64,000 bases of DNA from contig NZ_JACHXW010000014.1 in assembly GCF_014192395.1 (NCBI RefSeq), forward strand, positions 115,860 through 179,859. Reading direction: 5' to 3'. The notes under the pieces are model-generated. The model saw only the letters and a program-made list of their open reading frames with translations, was not told the origin of the DNA and made no database searches. This DNA is from Paenibacillus endophyticus (lineage in GTDB: Bacteria > Bacillota > Bacilli > Paenibacillales > Paenibacillaceae). Made by a program: the position numbers and the translations under genes. Shown piece by piece: positions 37,275 through 47,200 of this stretch. The stretch's first letter is position 1, and every line of letters starts with the position of its first letter.

Positions 37275-37304
37275 GAAGGAGCCAAGCATGAACTTGGCTC
37301 CTTC
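37275..37304 (-). terminator. Terminator of the secreted GH32 gene
   Basis: GAAGGAGCCAAG (37275-37286) and CTTGGCTCCTTC (37293-37304) form a perfect 12-bp stem with a six-base loop, 31 bp after the stop at 37336. The minus-strand exit is ATTTAATC, not a pure T run. Confidence 0.8.
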
Positions 37305-37335
37305 CATTAAATTAATCGCCTGCTATCTTCGATAT

Positions 37336-40300
37336 TTATAAAGCAGGTACATTCACATCATCCACGTTCAGATGTCCCCACCCCCCCGTTGCGTTATCAA
37401 CAATCTTGATGTAACAGTCCGTTCCGATCCTTGCGGAAGCATCCCACTGAACTCGGTTATAAGCCTCGTTGTCAGCGCCGGTTGCTTTGAACAATTCTGC
37501 ACCATCGGACGCACGCACAAGTGCTACATACAGATTGCTTATATTATTTCCTCCGCCAATCAAGAAATCGATTTGTCCAGCTCCGCCCAGAGTAAACGTT
37601 TCTGACTTAAGCACGCCGACTTGACTATCTCCTCCTTCCTTAAAGCTCCAGAGGTGATAAGTGCCGCTTTGTCCGAATGGTCCTCCCCAGCCCCAATCTA
37701 ATGCAGAGCTTATATCCGCAGCACTGAACGCATTGCCGCTCACTATTGTCCATCCTGTCAGATTCCCACTTTCGAAATCGTGATTGGTCAAACTGCCGAC
37801 TTGCGATACCGCTTCAGTAGTCACATTTAAACTGTTGCTCGACACGGACAGATTGCCTGCAGCATCTTTGGCTTTCACTGTATAGGTGTAAGCAGTGCTT
37901 GCCGTCAACACCGTGTCCGTATAACTTGTTGTTGAAGCTGTTCCCACCTCTGCTCCATTGCGATATACCACATAGCTTTGCACACCTGCATTGTCAGTTG
38001 ATGCAGACCAGGTTAATGCTACAGTAGAGTGGGTCTTCGTTGATGAAGTTAGCTGAGAAGGTGCAGTTGGGGCTTGGGTGTCCGCCGCTCCTGCAGCAAC
38101 AGGTACGTTGACATCATCCACATTTAGATGTCCCCAACCGCCAGTTGCATTGTCAACAATCTTAATATAACAATCGATTCCGATCCTTGCAGAAGCATCC
38201 CATTGAACTCGGCTATATGCCTCGTTGTCCGAACCGGTGGCTTTGAACAATTCTACACCGTCAGATGCACGTACTAGCGCTACATACAGATTGTTAATAT
38301 TATTCCCCCCGCCAATAAGGAAATCAATCTTGCCGTTTCCGCCTAAAGTAAATGTTTCTGACTTAAGCACTCCTATCTGACTATCTCCTCCGTCCTTGAA
38401 GCCCCAGAGGTGGTACGTCCCACTCAGTCCGAATGGTCCTCCCCAACCCCAATCCGGTGCTGAACTTATATCCGCAGCACTAAACGCGTTGCCGCTCGCT
38501 ATTGTCCAACCTGTCAGGTCTCCACTTTCGAAATCATGATTGGTCAAACTGCCGACTTGCACGGCTGCTTCTGTGGTTACAGTTAAACTATTGCTCGGCG
38601 CGGACAGATTGCCAGCAGCATCTTTGGCTTTCACTGTATAAATGTAAGCGGTACTTGCTGTCAACCCTGTATCCGTATAACTTGCGGTTACAGTAGTCCC
38701 AACCTCTGTTCCATTACGATACACCACATAGCTTTGCACACCCACATTATCCGTCGAAGCTGACCAGGATAGCGATGCTGTAGAACTCGTCTTCGATGGT
38801 GAAGTTAGCTGGGTTGGCGTTGTCGGAGCTTGGGCATCTCCTTCTCCTGCAGCAACAGGCACGTTGACATCATCCACATTAAGATGTCCCCAGCCGCCTG
38901 TTGCACTGTCAACAATCTTAATATAACAATCTACCCCGATATAGGCAGAAGCATCCCATCGTACTCGGCTATATCCCTCGTCGTCCGCACCGGTAGCTTT
39001 GAACAATTCTGCACCGTCGGATGCACGTACTAGCGCTACATGCAGATTGTTAATATTATTCCCGCCGCCAATAAGGAAATCAATCTTGCCATATCCACCT
39101 AAAGTAAACGTTTCCGATTGAAGGACCCCAACTTGGCTATCTTCTCCATCATTGAATCCCCAGAGGTGGTACTCCCCGCTCTGTCCGAATGGTCCTCCCC
39201 AGCCCCAATCTGGTGCGGAACTTATATCCGCGGCACTGAATGCATTGCCGCTCACTATCGTCCATCCTGTCAGATCGCCACTCTCAAAGTCATGGTTTAG
39301 CAAGCTGCTTGTTGGTGGCGCTACGTCTGTAGTAATCGCGAGTTCATCACTCTCCAAAGAGAAGTTCCCAGAAGTATCAATTGCCTTTATAGAGTAGGTA
39401 TATGAGGTCGCTTCATTTAAACCCTCATCGGTAAAGCTAGCTGCAGTCGTAGTAGCTATCTTATTCCCGTCTCTTAGAATGTCGTAGCCCAATACTTCTT
39501 TGTTATCCGTGGAAGCCGTCCAAGAAAGCGATACTTCATAAGCTGTTTTACCGGTCAATGCAAGATTCGTTGGTGCTGTAGGAGCCTCGATATCGATACT
39601 GCCCGGTTCGATTGGTACAATAAATTCATCTACGTTAATATGCCCCCAACTATCCGTACGCTCATCTACAATTTTAATATACATTTCAGTCCCAATATAA
39701 CTGGTTGCGTCCCAATATCTTTTCGTATAGCTCTCTGTCACTCCTTTTACACTTTGCCAGTTCCAGTACGTCCCTGGTCCGCTTGATCGGAATAACTCTT
39801 TATGATCAGAGGCCCTTACAAACGAAACATATAGCTTGTCGATATCTGAACCGCCACCCGCTAAGAAGCTGATTTGCCCATTACCCCCCAAAGTAAAGAG
39901 GTTGGATTTAAGAACGCCTGTTGCTGCATCTCCATTCTTAAGCCCGAATAAATGATAGGTTCCTTCATGATTGAACGGTTGGTTATCTTGGAATGTGGAT
40001 TGATTAGTAATAGATAAATTTGAGAAGGCCCCTCCGCTCTCCACGTTCCAGCCTGCCAGATTGCCTGTCTCAAAACCTCCATTTAACAGGTTAACTGAAA
40101 CAGTAGGTTGAGATACTGTAACTGCGCTGGAAGCTGTCTTTGACCCATTTCTTGTCGTAGCTGTTATAGTTGCGCTACCTGGTGCAATACCAGTGACGAC
40201 ACCGTTCACCACGGTTGCAACATTTGGTTGACTTGAACTCCAGATTACATTTTTATTGGTAGCATTTTGAGGCATTATGATTGGAGTTATAGAATTTTTA

Positions 40301-42666
40301 CCACCGACACTCACTTGAAGATTTGCGGGTTCCATGTTGATACCGCTTACAGGAATCGGGGTATATGCAGAATTCATTGCCCATACCTTGAGGGACTTAA
40401 CAACGACTGAACCGGCGTTCCCATTAGCCCAAACTTGCAATCCCTTCGCATCATTTCTTGTGCTATAAGTACGTGTAGTTATCGACTTAAGATCATTTAG
40501 ATAAGACTCAGCCATTGACTTATCCAAATAGATATGAAGTTTGACATTCTCACTCCCAATGTCTACATTACCTTTTTGAATACCCTTGTTTGTGCCCGCT
40601 ACCGTCTTTGTTCGGTCCACACCATATTCATCCGTACTGTGATTGTAATAAATCAATGTTTCTTCTTCGCTATTGGGAGATTTTCTTACTTTCATTCCGA
40701 CACTATCGGCGGATCCACGATCCAACTCTATCTCGATTTCTAATGTATCGCTTGATATAGAACTCAACAATGCATTCGCGCTTGATAATGATGTATCAGA
40801 TGTTAAATTAATAAGTTGTTGTCCCCTTAATGATTGAAGCTCAGAAATGGGCTTAATTCCTAGTCTCCCGTCTGATCTGAGACTCAATTCTACAGGTAAT
40901 CCAGCATTATGCGCCCAACCTGAGTCAAATTCCTCCTGCGAGCCTCTTTCTCCTTGTGCAATCGTGAACATAATATTTCTGCCTGTTACAGGATCTGCAA
41001 ACCCGCTAGGACCAGTGAATTTAAAATCTCCGAAATCCATTAATTGGGGTTCTTGATGATCAGGTGTGAATTTGGCTGTAGTTTTGTTCCAAACTCCAAT
41101 CCAATAGTATACTTCGACATTCGCTCCAGAACCCACCGGGCTAATAGCGAGCACATGTTTACCATTTCCAAGAGGCAATAGCACTGGAAGTTCCCATACT
41201 CCCCCTAAGTAAGAATAATTTGTGTTTTGGTAGAGAGGTCCTCTGTAGTTCCAGTTCATTAAATTCGAATCAGTAGTGGAGTATACTGCTGCAGTTCCTC
41301 CTTGCCCCTCAATCCCAGTCCCTACTAACATAAACCAAGTGTCTCCGTCTTTGAACACATATGGATCACGAAACTCGCCTGCTTTGCCTTCCCCTGATTT
41401 CTGAGCAACTGCTAGTTTGCTCTCCTTAACCCATTTCGTTAGATCATTATCTCCATCTGTCATGACTGTGCTGCGGGCGACGCCAACATTTTGATTACTT
41501 TGAATATATGGTCTAGCGTCATTCCCCGCAGTGAAAAACATTGTAGGATTGCCTTGATCGTCAATAACGGCAGTTCCTGTCCAATCACCATCCGGATCAA
41601 CTTGGAAAAGCTCAGGTGCAATGGCTGGGGGAAGATCGCGCCAATGTACCATATCGTCGCTTACCCAGTGCCCCCAATGCATATTATGCCAGTAAGGACC
41701 ATGCTGATTGTTTTGGTAGAATAAATGATACTGCCCATTATAATACAAAGGTGCATGCGGTTCATTCATCCAGTGGCCAGGAGCTATCGCATGATAAGTT
41801 GGCCGATGCTTATCGCCATCATAGACGCTACGATCGAAGGTAAGATTTGGTGTGGGTATATTCCCGCCTAGTTGACTGATCCGGTTCAGATAAGAACTTT
41901 GTGCGTCAGACTCGCTATAAGAGCCGTTTGTGATCTTAACTTCATCGATTAATCCATTGAACATATTTAGCGGAAATACTGCGAGTTGTGTACTTTGATT
42001 GTTCTTGCCTATCAAGAGCGGATTATTAGAGTGTGAAATCGAAGAGTTTGTTGGAATCGTTCTTGATGCAACTTCCTTACCATTAAGAAAAAGTTTCATG
42101 TTTCCATTTAATCCATCTACTGTCGCAGAAATATGCGACCATTCGAATTTTGGAAGAGGCTCGTAGGACCATAATTCATACCAGTTACCATTCGCACCTA
42201 CTTGAAATGTCCAACTACCATGGCGAAAGACCCCAAACAGAAAGCCTTGCTTAGCAGATTTATCATGCTGATTAACAATTGCAGAAACTACTCCATTGTC
42301 TCCCCATTCATAGGCTCTGGGTGCAATCCAGGCTTCGATGGACATCGCTTGCGAAGGTGTTGAAATCGGGTTGTGAGTTACCCAATTGGAGTAGCCATCA
42401 AATAACAAAGCACTGTTCGAAATGCCATCGCTTCTCCAAATTGGATCTGTAGAGGGTTTATACTTTGCATTGTTGTGAATGTAGTTTATGGAGTTATTCG
42501 AACCGCTTATAGCTTCCTTTGTGACTTTACCTGCACCTTCATCAAATTTCCATTCCGAAATAGTAGATACGGCAGCATTAACCTGTTGCTCGAGTAATAT
42601 CGGTTGAATCATGAGAGTCAGCATAGAACAAATTAGTACAATTAATAATCTCTTTCTCAATTTCAC
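37336..42666 (-). CDS. Secreted multidomain LamG-GH32-Big2-(CBM-FN3)3-CBM protein
   Basis: 1,776 residues from GTG 42666 (GAGGAGG upstream). The signal peptide ends near VNAA (about 32). LamG spans about 35-265. GH32 spans about 285-770, with the variant WMNEPH at 299-304, FRDPY, and the acid/base Glu in VWELPVLLPL. A Big2 Ig-like domain (about 780-860; VSVGGKNSITPIIMPQNAT) follows. Then come four FExGxLxGW modules separated by three fibronectin-III domains (DxxAPTAPTNL type). The last three module units repeat with a 252-residue period. No sortase motif or S-layer domain is visible, so it is probably released or held by its own binding modules. It is controlled by the operator at 42895-42920. 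Confidence 0.92.
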   Translation of the reverse strand: MKLRKRLLIVLICSMLTLMIQPILLEQQVNAAVSTISEWKFDEGAGKVTKEAISGSNNSINYIHNNAKYKPSTDPIWRSDGISNSALLFDGYSNWVTHNPISTPSQAMSIEAWIAPRAYEWGDNGVVSAIVNQHDKSAKQGFLFGVFRHGSWTFQVGANGNWYELWSYEPLPKFEWSHISATVDGLNGNMKLFLNGKEVASRTIPTNSSISHSNNPLLIGKNNQSTQLAVFPLNMFNGLIDEVKITNGSYSESDAQSSYLNRISQLGGNIPTPNLTFDRSVYDGDKHRPTYHAIAPGHWMNEPHAPLYYNGQYHLFYQNNQHGPYWHNMHWGHWVSDDMVHWRDLPPAIAPELFQVDPDGDWTGTAVIDDQGNPTMFFTAGNDARPYIQSNQNVGVARSTVMTDGDNDLTKWVKESKLAVAQKSGEGKAGEFRDPYVFKDGDTWFMLVGTGIEGQGGTAAVYSTTDSNLMNWNYRGPLYQNTNYSYLGGVWELPVLLPLGNGKHVLAISPVGSGANVEVYYWIGVWNKTTAKFTPDHQEPQLMDFGDFKFTGPSGFADPVTGRNIMFTIAQGERGSQEEFDSGWAHNAGLPVELSLRSDGRLGIKPISELQSLRGQQLINLTSDTSLSSANALLSSISSDTLEIEIELDRGSADSVGMKVRKSPNSEEETLIYYNHSTDEYGVDRTKTVAGTNKGIQKGNVDIGSENVKLHIYLDKSMAESYLNDLKSITTRTYSTRNDAKGLQVWANGNAGSVVVKSLKVWAMNSAYTPIPVSGINMEPANLQVSVGGKNSITPIIMPQNATNKNVIWSSSQPNVATVVNGVVTGIAPGSATITATTRNGSKTASSAVTVSQPTVSVNLLNGGFETGNLAGWNVESGGAFSNLSITNQSTFQDNQPFNHEGTYHLFGLKNGDAATGVLKSNLFTLGGNGQISFLAGGGSDIDKLYVSFVRASDHKELFRSSGPGTYWNWQSVKGVTESYTKRYWDATSYIGTEMYIKIVDERTDSWGHINVDEFIVPIEPGSIDIEAPTAPTNLALTGKTAYEVSLSWTASTDNKEVLGYDILRDGNKIATTTAASFTDEGLNEATSYTYSIKAIDTSGNFSLESDELAITTDVAPPTSSLLNHDFESGDLTGWTIVSGNAFSAADISSAPDWGWGGPFGQSGEYHLWGFNDGEDSQVGVLQSETFTLGGYGKIDFLIGGGNNINNLHVALVRASDGAELFKATGADDEGYSRVRWDASAYIGVDCYIKIVDSATGGWGHLNVDDVNVPVAAGEGDAQAPTTPTQLTSPSKTSSTASLSWSASTDNVGVQSYVVYRNGTEVGTTVTASYTDTGLTASTAYIYTVKAKDAAGNLSAPSNSLTVTTEAAVQVGSLTNHDFESGDLTGWTIASGNAFSAADISSAPDWGWGGPFGLSGTYHLWGFKDGGDSQIGVLKSETFTLGGNGKIDFLIGGGNNINNLYVALVRASDGVELFKATGSDNEAYSRVQWDASARIGIDCYIKIVDNATGGWGHLNVDDVNVPVAAGAADTQAPTAPSQLTSSTKTHSTVALTWSASTDNAGVQSYVVYRNGAEVGTASTTSYTDTVLTASTAYTYTVKAKDAAGNLSVSSNSLNVTTEAVSQVGSLTNHDFESGNLTGWTIVSGNAFSAADISSALDWGWGGPFGQSGTYHLWSFKEGGDSQVGVLKSETFTLGGAGQIDFLIGGGNNISNLYVALVRASDGAELFKATGADNEAYNRVQWDASARIGTDCYIKIVDNATGGWGHLNVDDVNVPAL
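37355..39330 (-). repeat. Three tandem copies of a 756-bp coding repeat
   Basis: The landmark ACATCATCCAC occurs at 37355, 38111 and 38867, exactly 756 bp apart both times. Each full unit encodes one FExGxLxGW module plus one FN3 domain (252 residues); the third copy runs into the more diverged upstream part. The copies are highly alike at DNA level (for example the GCATCCCA and CCGCAGCACT blocks recur in all), which points to recent tandem duplication. Confidence 0.9.
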
Positions 42667-42683
42667 TTATGTTCCTCCTCATA

Positions 42684-42749
42684 TTAGCCCATCCTCTCGG
42701 CATTCGCCGATGCAGTTGGGACAAATCTTTCCCACGTACCTTCTAACAT
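42684..42749 (-). CDS. Possible 21-residue leader peptide upstream of the secreted GH32
   Basis: ATG at 42749, seven bases after AGGAGG, opens a 21-codon frame (MLEGTWERFVPTASANAERMG) ending in TAA at 42684-42686. The next ribosome binding site (GAGGAGG) and the GH32 GTG follow within 18 bp. Its ribosome binding site is inside the hairpin at 42757-42773. A translated leader that couples to the downstream gene is possible; it is too short to judge by composition. Confidence 0.35.
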   Translation of the reverse strand: MLEGTWERFVPTASANAERMG

Positions 42750-42756
42750 TTGCTTC

Positions 42757-42780
42757 CTCCTACACTGTAGGAGTTTTTTT
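42757..42780. terminator. Hairpin in the GH32 5' leader, terminator-shaped on the plus strand
   Basis: CTCCTAC (42757-42763) and GTAGGAG (42767-42773) form a 7-bp stem with a 3-base loop, followed on the plus strand by seven T. No plus-strand gene ends here. On the minus strand the same stem covers the GTAGGAGG ribosome binding site of the short leader frame at 42749. Confidence 0.6.
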
Positions 42781-42894
42781 CATTCACTCCTCAATATTTC
42801 ATTCCGGGAAAGTGACTACTTGTATCAACTACTTAACAATACCGTTCCCTGTCAGCTCGGCTGCATTGCAGAGAGAAAATCACCTCACTTGAAT

Positions 42895-42920
42895 TACGTA
42901 AACGTTTACGTAAACGTTTT
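42895..42920 (-). promoter_or_regulatory. LacI operator(s) upstream of the secreted GH32
   Basis: AAACGTTTACGTAAACGTTT at 42900-42919 matches the core of the palindrome at 35574. It overlaps a second palindrome, TACGTAAACGTTTACGTA (42895-42912), so two half-shifted registers are available. It lies about 230 bp upstream of the GH32 GTG, leaving a long leader. Confidence 0.85.
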
Positions 42921-43029
42921 TGTAAACTCGTTTGAGTAAGCGCTTCCACTACATTATTAATAATTCTCTATTTTTTGTCAATACGTCAAAAGGTACACGT
43001 CCGTAGATTTTCTAGAAATGAACCGCTTG

Positions 43030-43806
43030 TCATCCATTCTGGCCTAGCTCTCTAGATATCTCTCTGGCAGCTCTTATAAGTTTGTTGATTATTTTCTGGT
43101 GCGTATGCTCATTTAATCGCTGAACAGGCCCCATAATAGTAATGGCTGCGACGACATTGTTCAAGTAATTTCTAATGGGTGCTGAAAAGCAGATAAATCC
43201 TTCCAAATACTCGGACTCACAGCAGCTAAAATGTAATTTCCGAATTTCAATTAACTGCTTCTGCAGCACTTCCTTATCCGTAATCGTTTTTGCAGTATAA
43301 GAAGTCAATCCTTTTTTCACCAGCTTATGAAGTCTTTCTGTTTCATAATACGCCAGCAATAGCTTACCAGCGCTCGTGCAATGCACAGGGCTGCGATGTC
43401 CCACAAGAGGCAATATACACTCCTGATGCCGGCATTCAATTTGTTCAATATAAACGATCTCATTCTCCAGAACAGAGATTAAAACAGCTTCACCCGTTGA
43501 CTTCGCCAATTCCCTTATGATGGGTTGAGCAGCGTGATTAATCTCCAATTGACTCGTCACCACGGTGTTCAATTTCAGTATCTGCAGTCCCAAGCTGTAT
43601 TTTTGAGTGGTTGGTTCCTTTATCACATACCCCTCGCTTGCGAGCGTGCTTAACAATCGACTTACAGCGCTTTTGCTGATCCCCAGCTCATCTGCCAGTT
43701 CGCTAACGCCTTTCATCGGCTTCTCTACCGTAAAGCTGTTCATGATACGTAGTGCATTAGACACAGAGGAAAGCAAATACGGTTGTTGATCTGGTTTCTC
43801 TACCAT
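43030..43806 (-). CDS. IclR-family transcriptional regulator
   Basis: 258 residues, normal for the family. The winged helix-turn-helix is in residues 15-75 (KGVSELADELGISKSAVSRL), followed by the effector domain with EIVYIEQIECRH, VGHRSPVHCTSAGKLLLAY and the end FICFSAPIRN. It is divergent from the MFS gene starting at 44047, with a 240-bp shared control region, so it may regulate that transporter. The ligand is unknown. Confidence 0.93.
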   Translation of the reverse strand: MVEKPDQQPYLLSSVSNALRIMNSFTVEKPMKGVSELADELGISKSAVSRLLSTLASEGYVIKEPTTQKYSLGLQILKLNTVVTSQLEINHAAQPIIRELAKSTGEAVLISVLENEIVYIEQIECRHQECILPLVGHRSPVHCTSAGKLLLAYYETERLHKLVKKGLTSYTAKTITDKEVLQKQLIEIRKLHFSCCESEYLEGFICFSAPIRNYLNNVVAAITIMGPVQRLNEHTHQKIINKLIRAAREISRELGQNG

Positions 43807-44046
43807 AATAGAACCCTTCTTTACAATTTCTTAGCGGTCTCTACAAACAAATAAAACTTTAATAAGTGGACCCTGAAGACTTGCCGGAATAGAAAATAAA
43901 AGAGTGACTGTTGCATATAGCAGAACAACACGCTTGAGAATAAATCCTCTCTTTATTAATGTTGATGTATTGGATAAAGATAGTTTCATCATCTTCTATC
44001 ACTAAATCAATGCCCTCGGAGTGGCGTGTAAAGGATCGTGTACATT

Positions 44047-45264
44047 ATGGTATCCCCTCGGTTTTTAAGTTCAATACTCGTCTCTACCTTTTTTCTGCAG
44101 CTTGGGATTTGGGTAAGAAACATTGCTATTTTGCTTTACGTTGTAGAGCATACAGGTGGTGATGGCTTTGCCGTTTCTATGATTTCGGTTGCTGAATTTT
44201 TGCCTATTTTCATCTTTTCTTTTATTGGAGGAACGTTTGCTGATCGATGGAATCCTAAAAAAACAATGGTATGGTGCGATATTCTCAGTGCCATTTCCAT
44301 ATTGTTTATTCTTCTTGCGCTGACATACGGAACCTGGAAGGCAATTTTTTTCGCCACCATTGTTTCCTCTATTATGTCTCAGTTTTCACAGCCTTCTGCC
44401 ATGAAGCTATTTAAACAGAATGTAAAAGAAGAGATGATGCAGAGCAGCATGTCTCTATTCCAGACCTTGTTGGCCATCTTTATGATGATGGGGCCTGTAC
44501 TCGGAACGTTTGTTTATCAGCAGTTCGGGATTCATATCTCAATTGGCATCATGAGCATTTCTTTCTTGCTCTCAGCGATCGCACTAACCTTCATTCCTTC
44601 AGATAACACACCCAAGAAAACAATCGATAATCATGTGATGGAGGAAATGAAAGCTGGGCTCAAATATGTGCTTTCCAATCGTTTATTAACACTGCTCGGA
44701 ATTTCTTTTCTTATCGCCGGACTTGGTGTTGGACTGGTTGTACCAATGGGGATCTTTATCGTCACAGAGCAATTAAGCCTTCCAGAATCCTACTATCAAT
44801 GGATCGCTACTTCTAAAGGAATCGGCATGATTTTAGGAGGCGTGCTGTCTGTCATAGCAAGCAAACGCGTAGCTCCACTGTATTTATTAACGACTGGCTT
44901 TTTGGTGAATGCCGTTTGCCTCATGACCGCCGGATTATCATCGTACTTCTGGTTGACATTTTCAGCGGAATTTTTCATTGGATTTGTTACTCCAGCCTTT
45001 CAGGTAGCCATTCAAACCCTCATTCTCAGAAATACGGATGAAGCATTTGTAGGCAGAGTAAATGGCATGCTGACTCCGCTATTCATTGGAGCCATGGTTT
45101 TGACGATGAGTTTCTCCGGCTTGCTGAAGGATTTGTTCTCGGTAACAGTAATGTATGAGCTGGCTGCTGTCTTCTTTATAATCAGCACCTTGATCACCAA
45201 GTCCATGTATAGAATTCTCCCTAGAAAGTCTACTACTGCCGCACATGAAACGCTAGGAGCGTAA
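44047..45264 (+). CDS. MFS transporter (major facilitator, probable exporter)
   Basis: 405 residues from the ATG at 44047; the in-frame GTG at 44038 is too close to AAAGGA. About 12 membrane segments are visible. The loop 2-3 motif reads GGTFADRWNPKKTMVWCD, a variant of the MFS motif A, and TLILRNTDEAFVGRVNGM lies near the C-terminal half, typical of the EntS/multidrug-like MFS group with a 6+6 layout. It could export a small molecule made in this region, but nothing proves this. It is one of only two plus-strand protein genes and ends at the terminator at 45382. Confidence 0.9.
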   Translation: MVSPRFLSSILVSTFFLQLGIWVRNIAILLYVVEHTGGDGFAVSMISVAEFLPIFIFSFIGGTFADRWNPKKTMVWCDILSAISILFILLALTYGTWKAIFFATIVSSIMSQFSQPSAMKLFKQNVKEEMMQSSMSLFQTLLAIFMMMGPVLGTFVYQQFGIHISIGIMSISFLLSAIALTFIPSDNTPKKTIDNHVMEEMKAGLKYVLSNRLLTLLGISFLIAGLGVGLVVPMGIFIVTEQLSLPESYYQWIATSKGIGMILGGVLSVIASKRVAPLYLLTTGFLVNAVCLMTAGLSSYFWLTFSAEFFIGFVTPAFQVAIQTLILRNTDEAFVGRVNGMLTPLFIGAMVLTMSFSGLLKDLFSVTVMYELAAVFFIISTLITKSMYRILPRKSTTAAHETLGA

Positions 45265-45381
45265 GCTCTGTACTGGCAAAATTAATTCCTATTACAGGAA
45301 TATCAACTGTTCTTTGTACAAATATGAAGAGATACAACTAAAATACCACTTTAGAGATAATGTATATATTTAACTGGCCTA

Positions 45382-45434
45382 GCCGATAGACTCATTCCAA
45401 AAACTATGGAACGAGTCTATCGGCATTTTCTTTA
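45382..45434 (+). terminator. Terminator of the MFS gene
   Basis: GCCGATAGACTCATTCCA (45382-45399) pairs with TGGAACGAGTCTATCGGC (45407-45424), an 18-bp stem with one A-C mismatch, followed by ATTTTCTTT. It lies 118 bp after the MFS stop. Confidence 0.88.
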
Positions 45435-45660
45435 ATAAACCATTTTCGGAAGCTTTGTTGAATCCATCATCTACTTAATTGTGTTAAGCCAAAAGCTTCT
45501 CCACTTCCATGCATCACCTAGTTCATCAATCCGAGCCAGTGGGTCAAGACGTCGAGTCATACCGACTTTAAACATCTGTTCCCCTTCCCCCTAAATTGGA
45601 TATTACGTATACATGGCTTGCTTTGCCATTGAACATAAAATCTGATGCAAAGCCAAGCAC

Positions 45661-45691
45661 ACAAAAAGCCAACCAGAAATCACTAGTTGGC
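45661..45691 (-). terminator. Terminator of the GH32-like gene at 45731
   Basis: GCCAACCAG (45668-45676) and CTAGTTGGC (45683-45691) form a 9-bp stem with one G-T pair. On the minus strand it is followed by TTTTTG. The rest of 45435-45730 has no supported gene. Confidence 0.8.
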
Positions 45692-45730
45692 CGAAGAATC
45701 CGAGAAACTTTTCCGGACTCACTTTGAATA

Positions 45731-47158
45731 TCAACCCTTGATTGTCTCAACCTTCACCTGCTTGAATTGAGCATTCCCTTGACTAACGAACAAACCGAGC
45801 TTGCCTCGTTCGATATCGTACATTCTAGCGCTCATTGCAACTTCCTCATTGATATAGATCTCGCAGATCGAGCCATCTATAAAGATCTCAAGCTTGTGAT
45901 CCTGGTCAGGCAATAGTTCGATCGGACGCTCTAATTCAACCTCATAAGGGAAAGTTTTACCTCCATCCTCGCTTTGCATGATTGGTCCACGAAACGTAAC
46001 TCTATTACGCTGCGGCTCAAGCATGATATAGTAAGCAAAATCCAGTCCCCTCTCAGCACGCAGCATGATCCCGGTCCCCTGCGTAAGAGCCGAAAACCGA
46101 ATTGCCATCGACACTTTACATCGATCAGGCAAATTCTCTTGCGATAAGCTGCCGGCAAACGCATATGGAGATTCGCATGTGTACTCTAATGACGACGACT
46201 GCCAGGTTCCCGTGATCCATTCCAGTTGCAGCGGTCGCTCGACTGCGAATGCCTCATTCACAGAATCCGGAACCTTGACCGCGAGAGTACCGTCCGAACG
46301 TTGGATGATCTCATGGACTACCAGATTTCCGCCCCAATCCCAAGTATCATAATCTTTACCGATGTACTTCGGAGGATTCCACCCGAACAAATCATCATTT
46401 TTCGTCGGATTCCAGCCGAACAAATACCGCTTCTGCCCGTCGGAAACCGACTTCGCCGCATAGTAAGCGCGACCATCGAATGTGTCAACCTTTGGCGTAA
46501 TCCATGGACCATTCGCCGAGCGACTCATGCGGTAGAAAGTGGCAAATCGGTCCGTGTAGTTAGAATACACGAGATACCACCATTCTCCCATCCGAAACAT
46601 TTCCGGGCATTCGTGGGCACCCACATGGATATTCGGCGCATAAAGCGGTTCACGATACGACCACTTACTCAAGTCCGGCGAAGTGAGCAAGGCTACGCAT
46701 CCCTTGCGATTCGAAGGTCCCTTGCTCATCGCGGCAAGAAGCATCCAATATTCACCCTCTTCATCGTTCCAAAATACAAAGGGATCCCTCCAATCAGAGA
46801 GCTCGTAAACCTCGTTGTCGGCGGAGAAAGTATTCTCTGGAATCGGCGTCCAGTTCATGAGATCCGTTCCGGTCGCATGGCAGACCAGTTGCTTTCCTTC
46901 CGGAAAAATGCAGTAGAACAAGTGATAGGTAGGCCCAACCTTCAGAACATGCCCCGTTCCTCCGAGTATGTTAATAGCCCCATGCTCTTTGTAATCGCAG
47001 AAGTCGTCCGTACTGATCAAATGCCAACCCTTATCCAGACCTTCCCGGTAATTCTCTCTCCAGCCATGAAGATAAAACAGCTTAAACTCTTGATCTTCAT
47101 AATAGGGGATCACGTCTCCGACCCAAGCATTCTCAGGACGATAGAAAAATTCTTTCAT
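45731..47158 (-). CDS. Cytosolic GH32-type glycosidase, compact subfamily
   Basis: 475 residues; ATG after GGGAGGG. No signal peptide. The five-bladed propeller begins with ENAWVGDVIPYYED, whose Asp takes the nucleophile position; DWRDPFVFW supplies the transition-state motif and AHECPEMF the acid/base Glu. A C-terminal beta-sandwich (about 320-475) ends with DGSICEIYINEEV, as in GH32. Start and motif style differ from the LamG-GH32 proteins here, so it belongs to a separate branch. Its substrate could be a small fructoside or difructose anhydride (inference from context). It is transcribed from its own promoter with a 32-bp palindromic operator. Confidence 0.85.
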   Translation of the reverse strand: MKEFFYRPENAWVGDVIPYYEDQEFKLFYLHGWRENYREGLDKGWHLISTDDFCDYKEHGAINILGGTGHVLKVGPTYHLFYCIFPEGKQLVCHATGTDLMNWTPIPENTFSADNEVYELSDWRDPFVFWNDEEGEYWMLLAAMSKGPSNRKGCVALLTSPDLSKWSYREPLYAPNIHVGAHECPEMFRMGEWWYLVYSNYTDRFATFYRMSRSANGPWITPKVDTFDGRAYYAAKSVSDGQKRYLFGWNPTKNDDLFGWNPPKYIGKDYDTWDWGGNLVVHEIIQRSDGTLAVKVPDSVNEAFAVERPLQLEWITGTWQSSSLEYTCESPYAFAGSLSQENLPDRCKVSMAIRFSALTQGTGIMLRAERGLDFAYYIMLEPQRNRVTFRGPIMQSEDGGKTFPYEVELERPIELLPDQDHKLEIFIDGSICEIYINEEVAMSARMYDIERGKLGLFVSQGNAQFKQVKVETIKG

Positions 47159-47200
47159 AGCTGCACCCTCCCGTAAAGATTCAGAATCGCATCTCTCAAA

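Noticed and set aside
46226..47176. A 316-codon plus-strand frame
   Set aside because: It is antisense to the GH32-like gene, whose catalytic motifs and ribosome binding site are clear. The plus-strand translation is Arg/Ile/His-rich without motifs.
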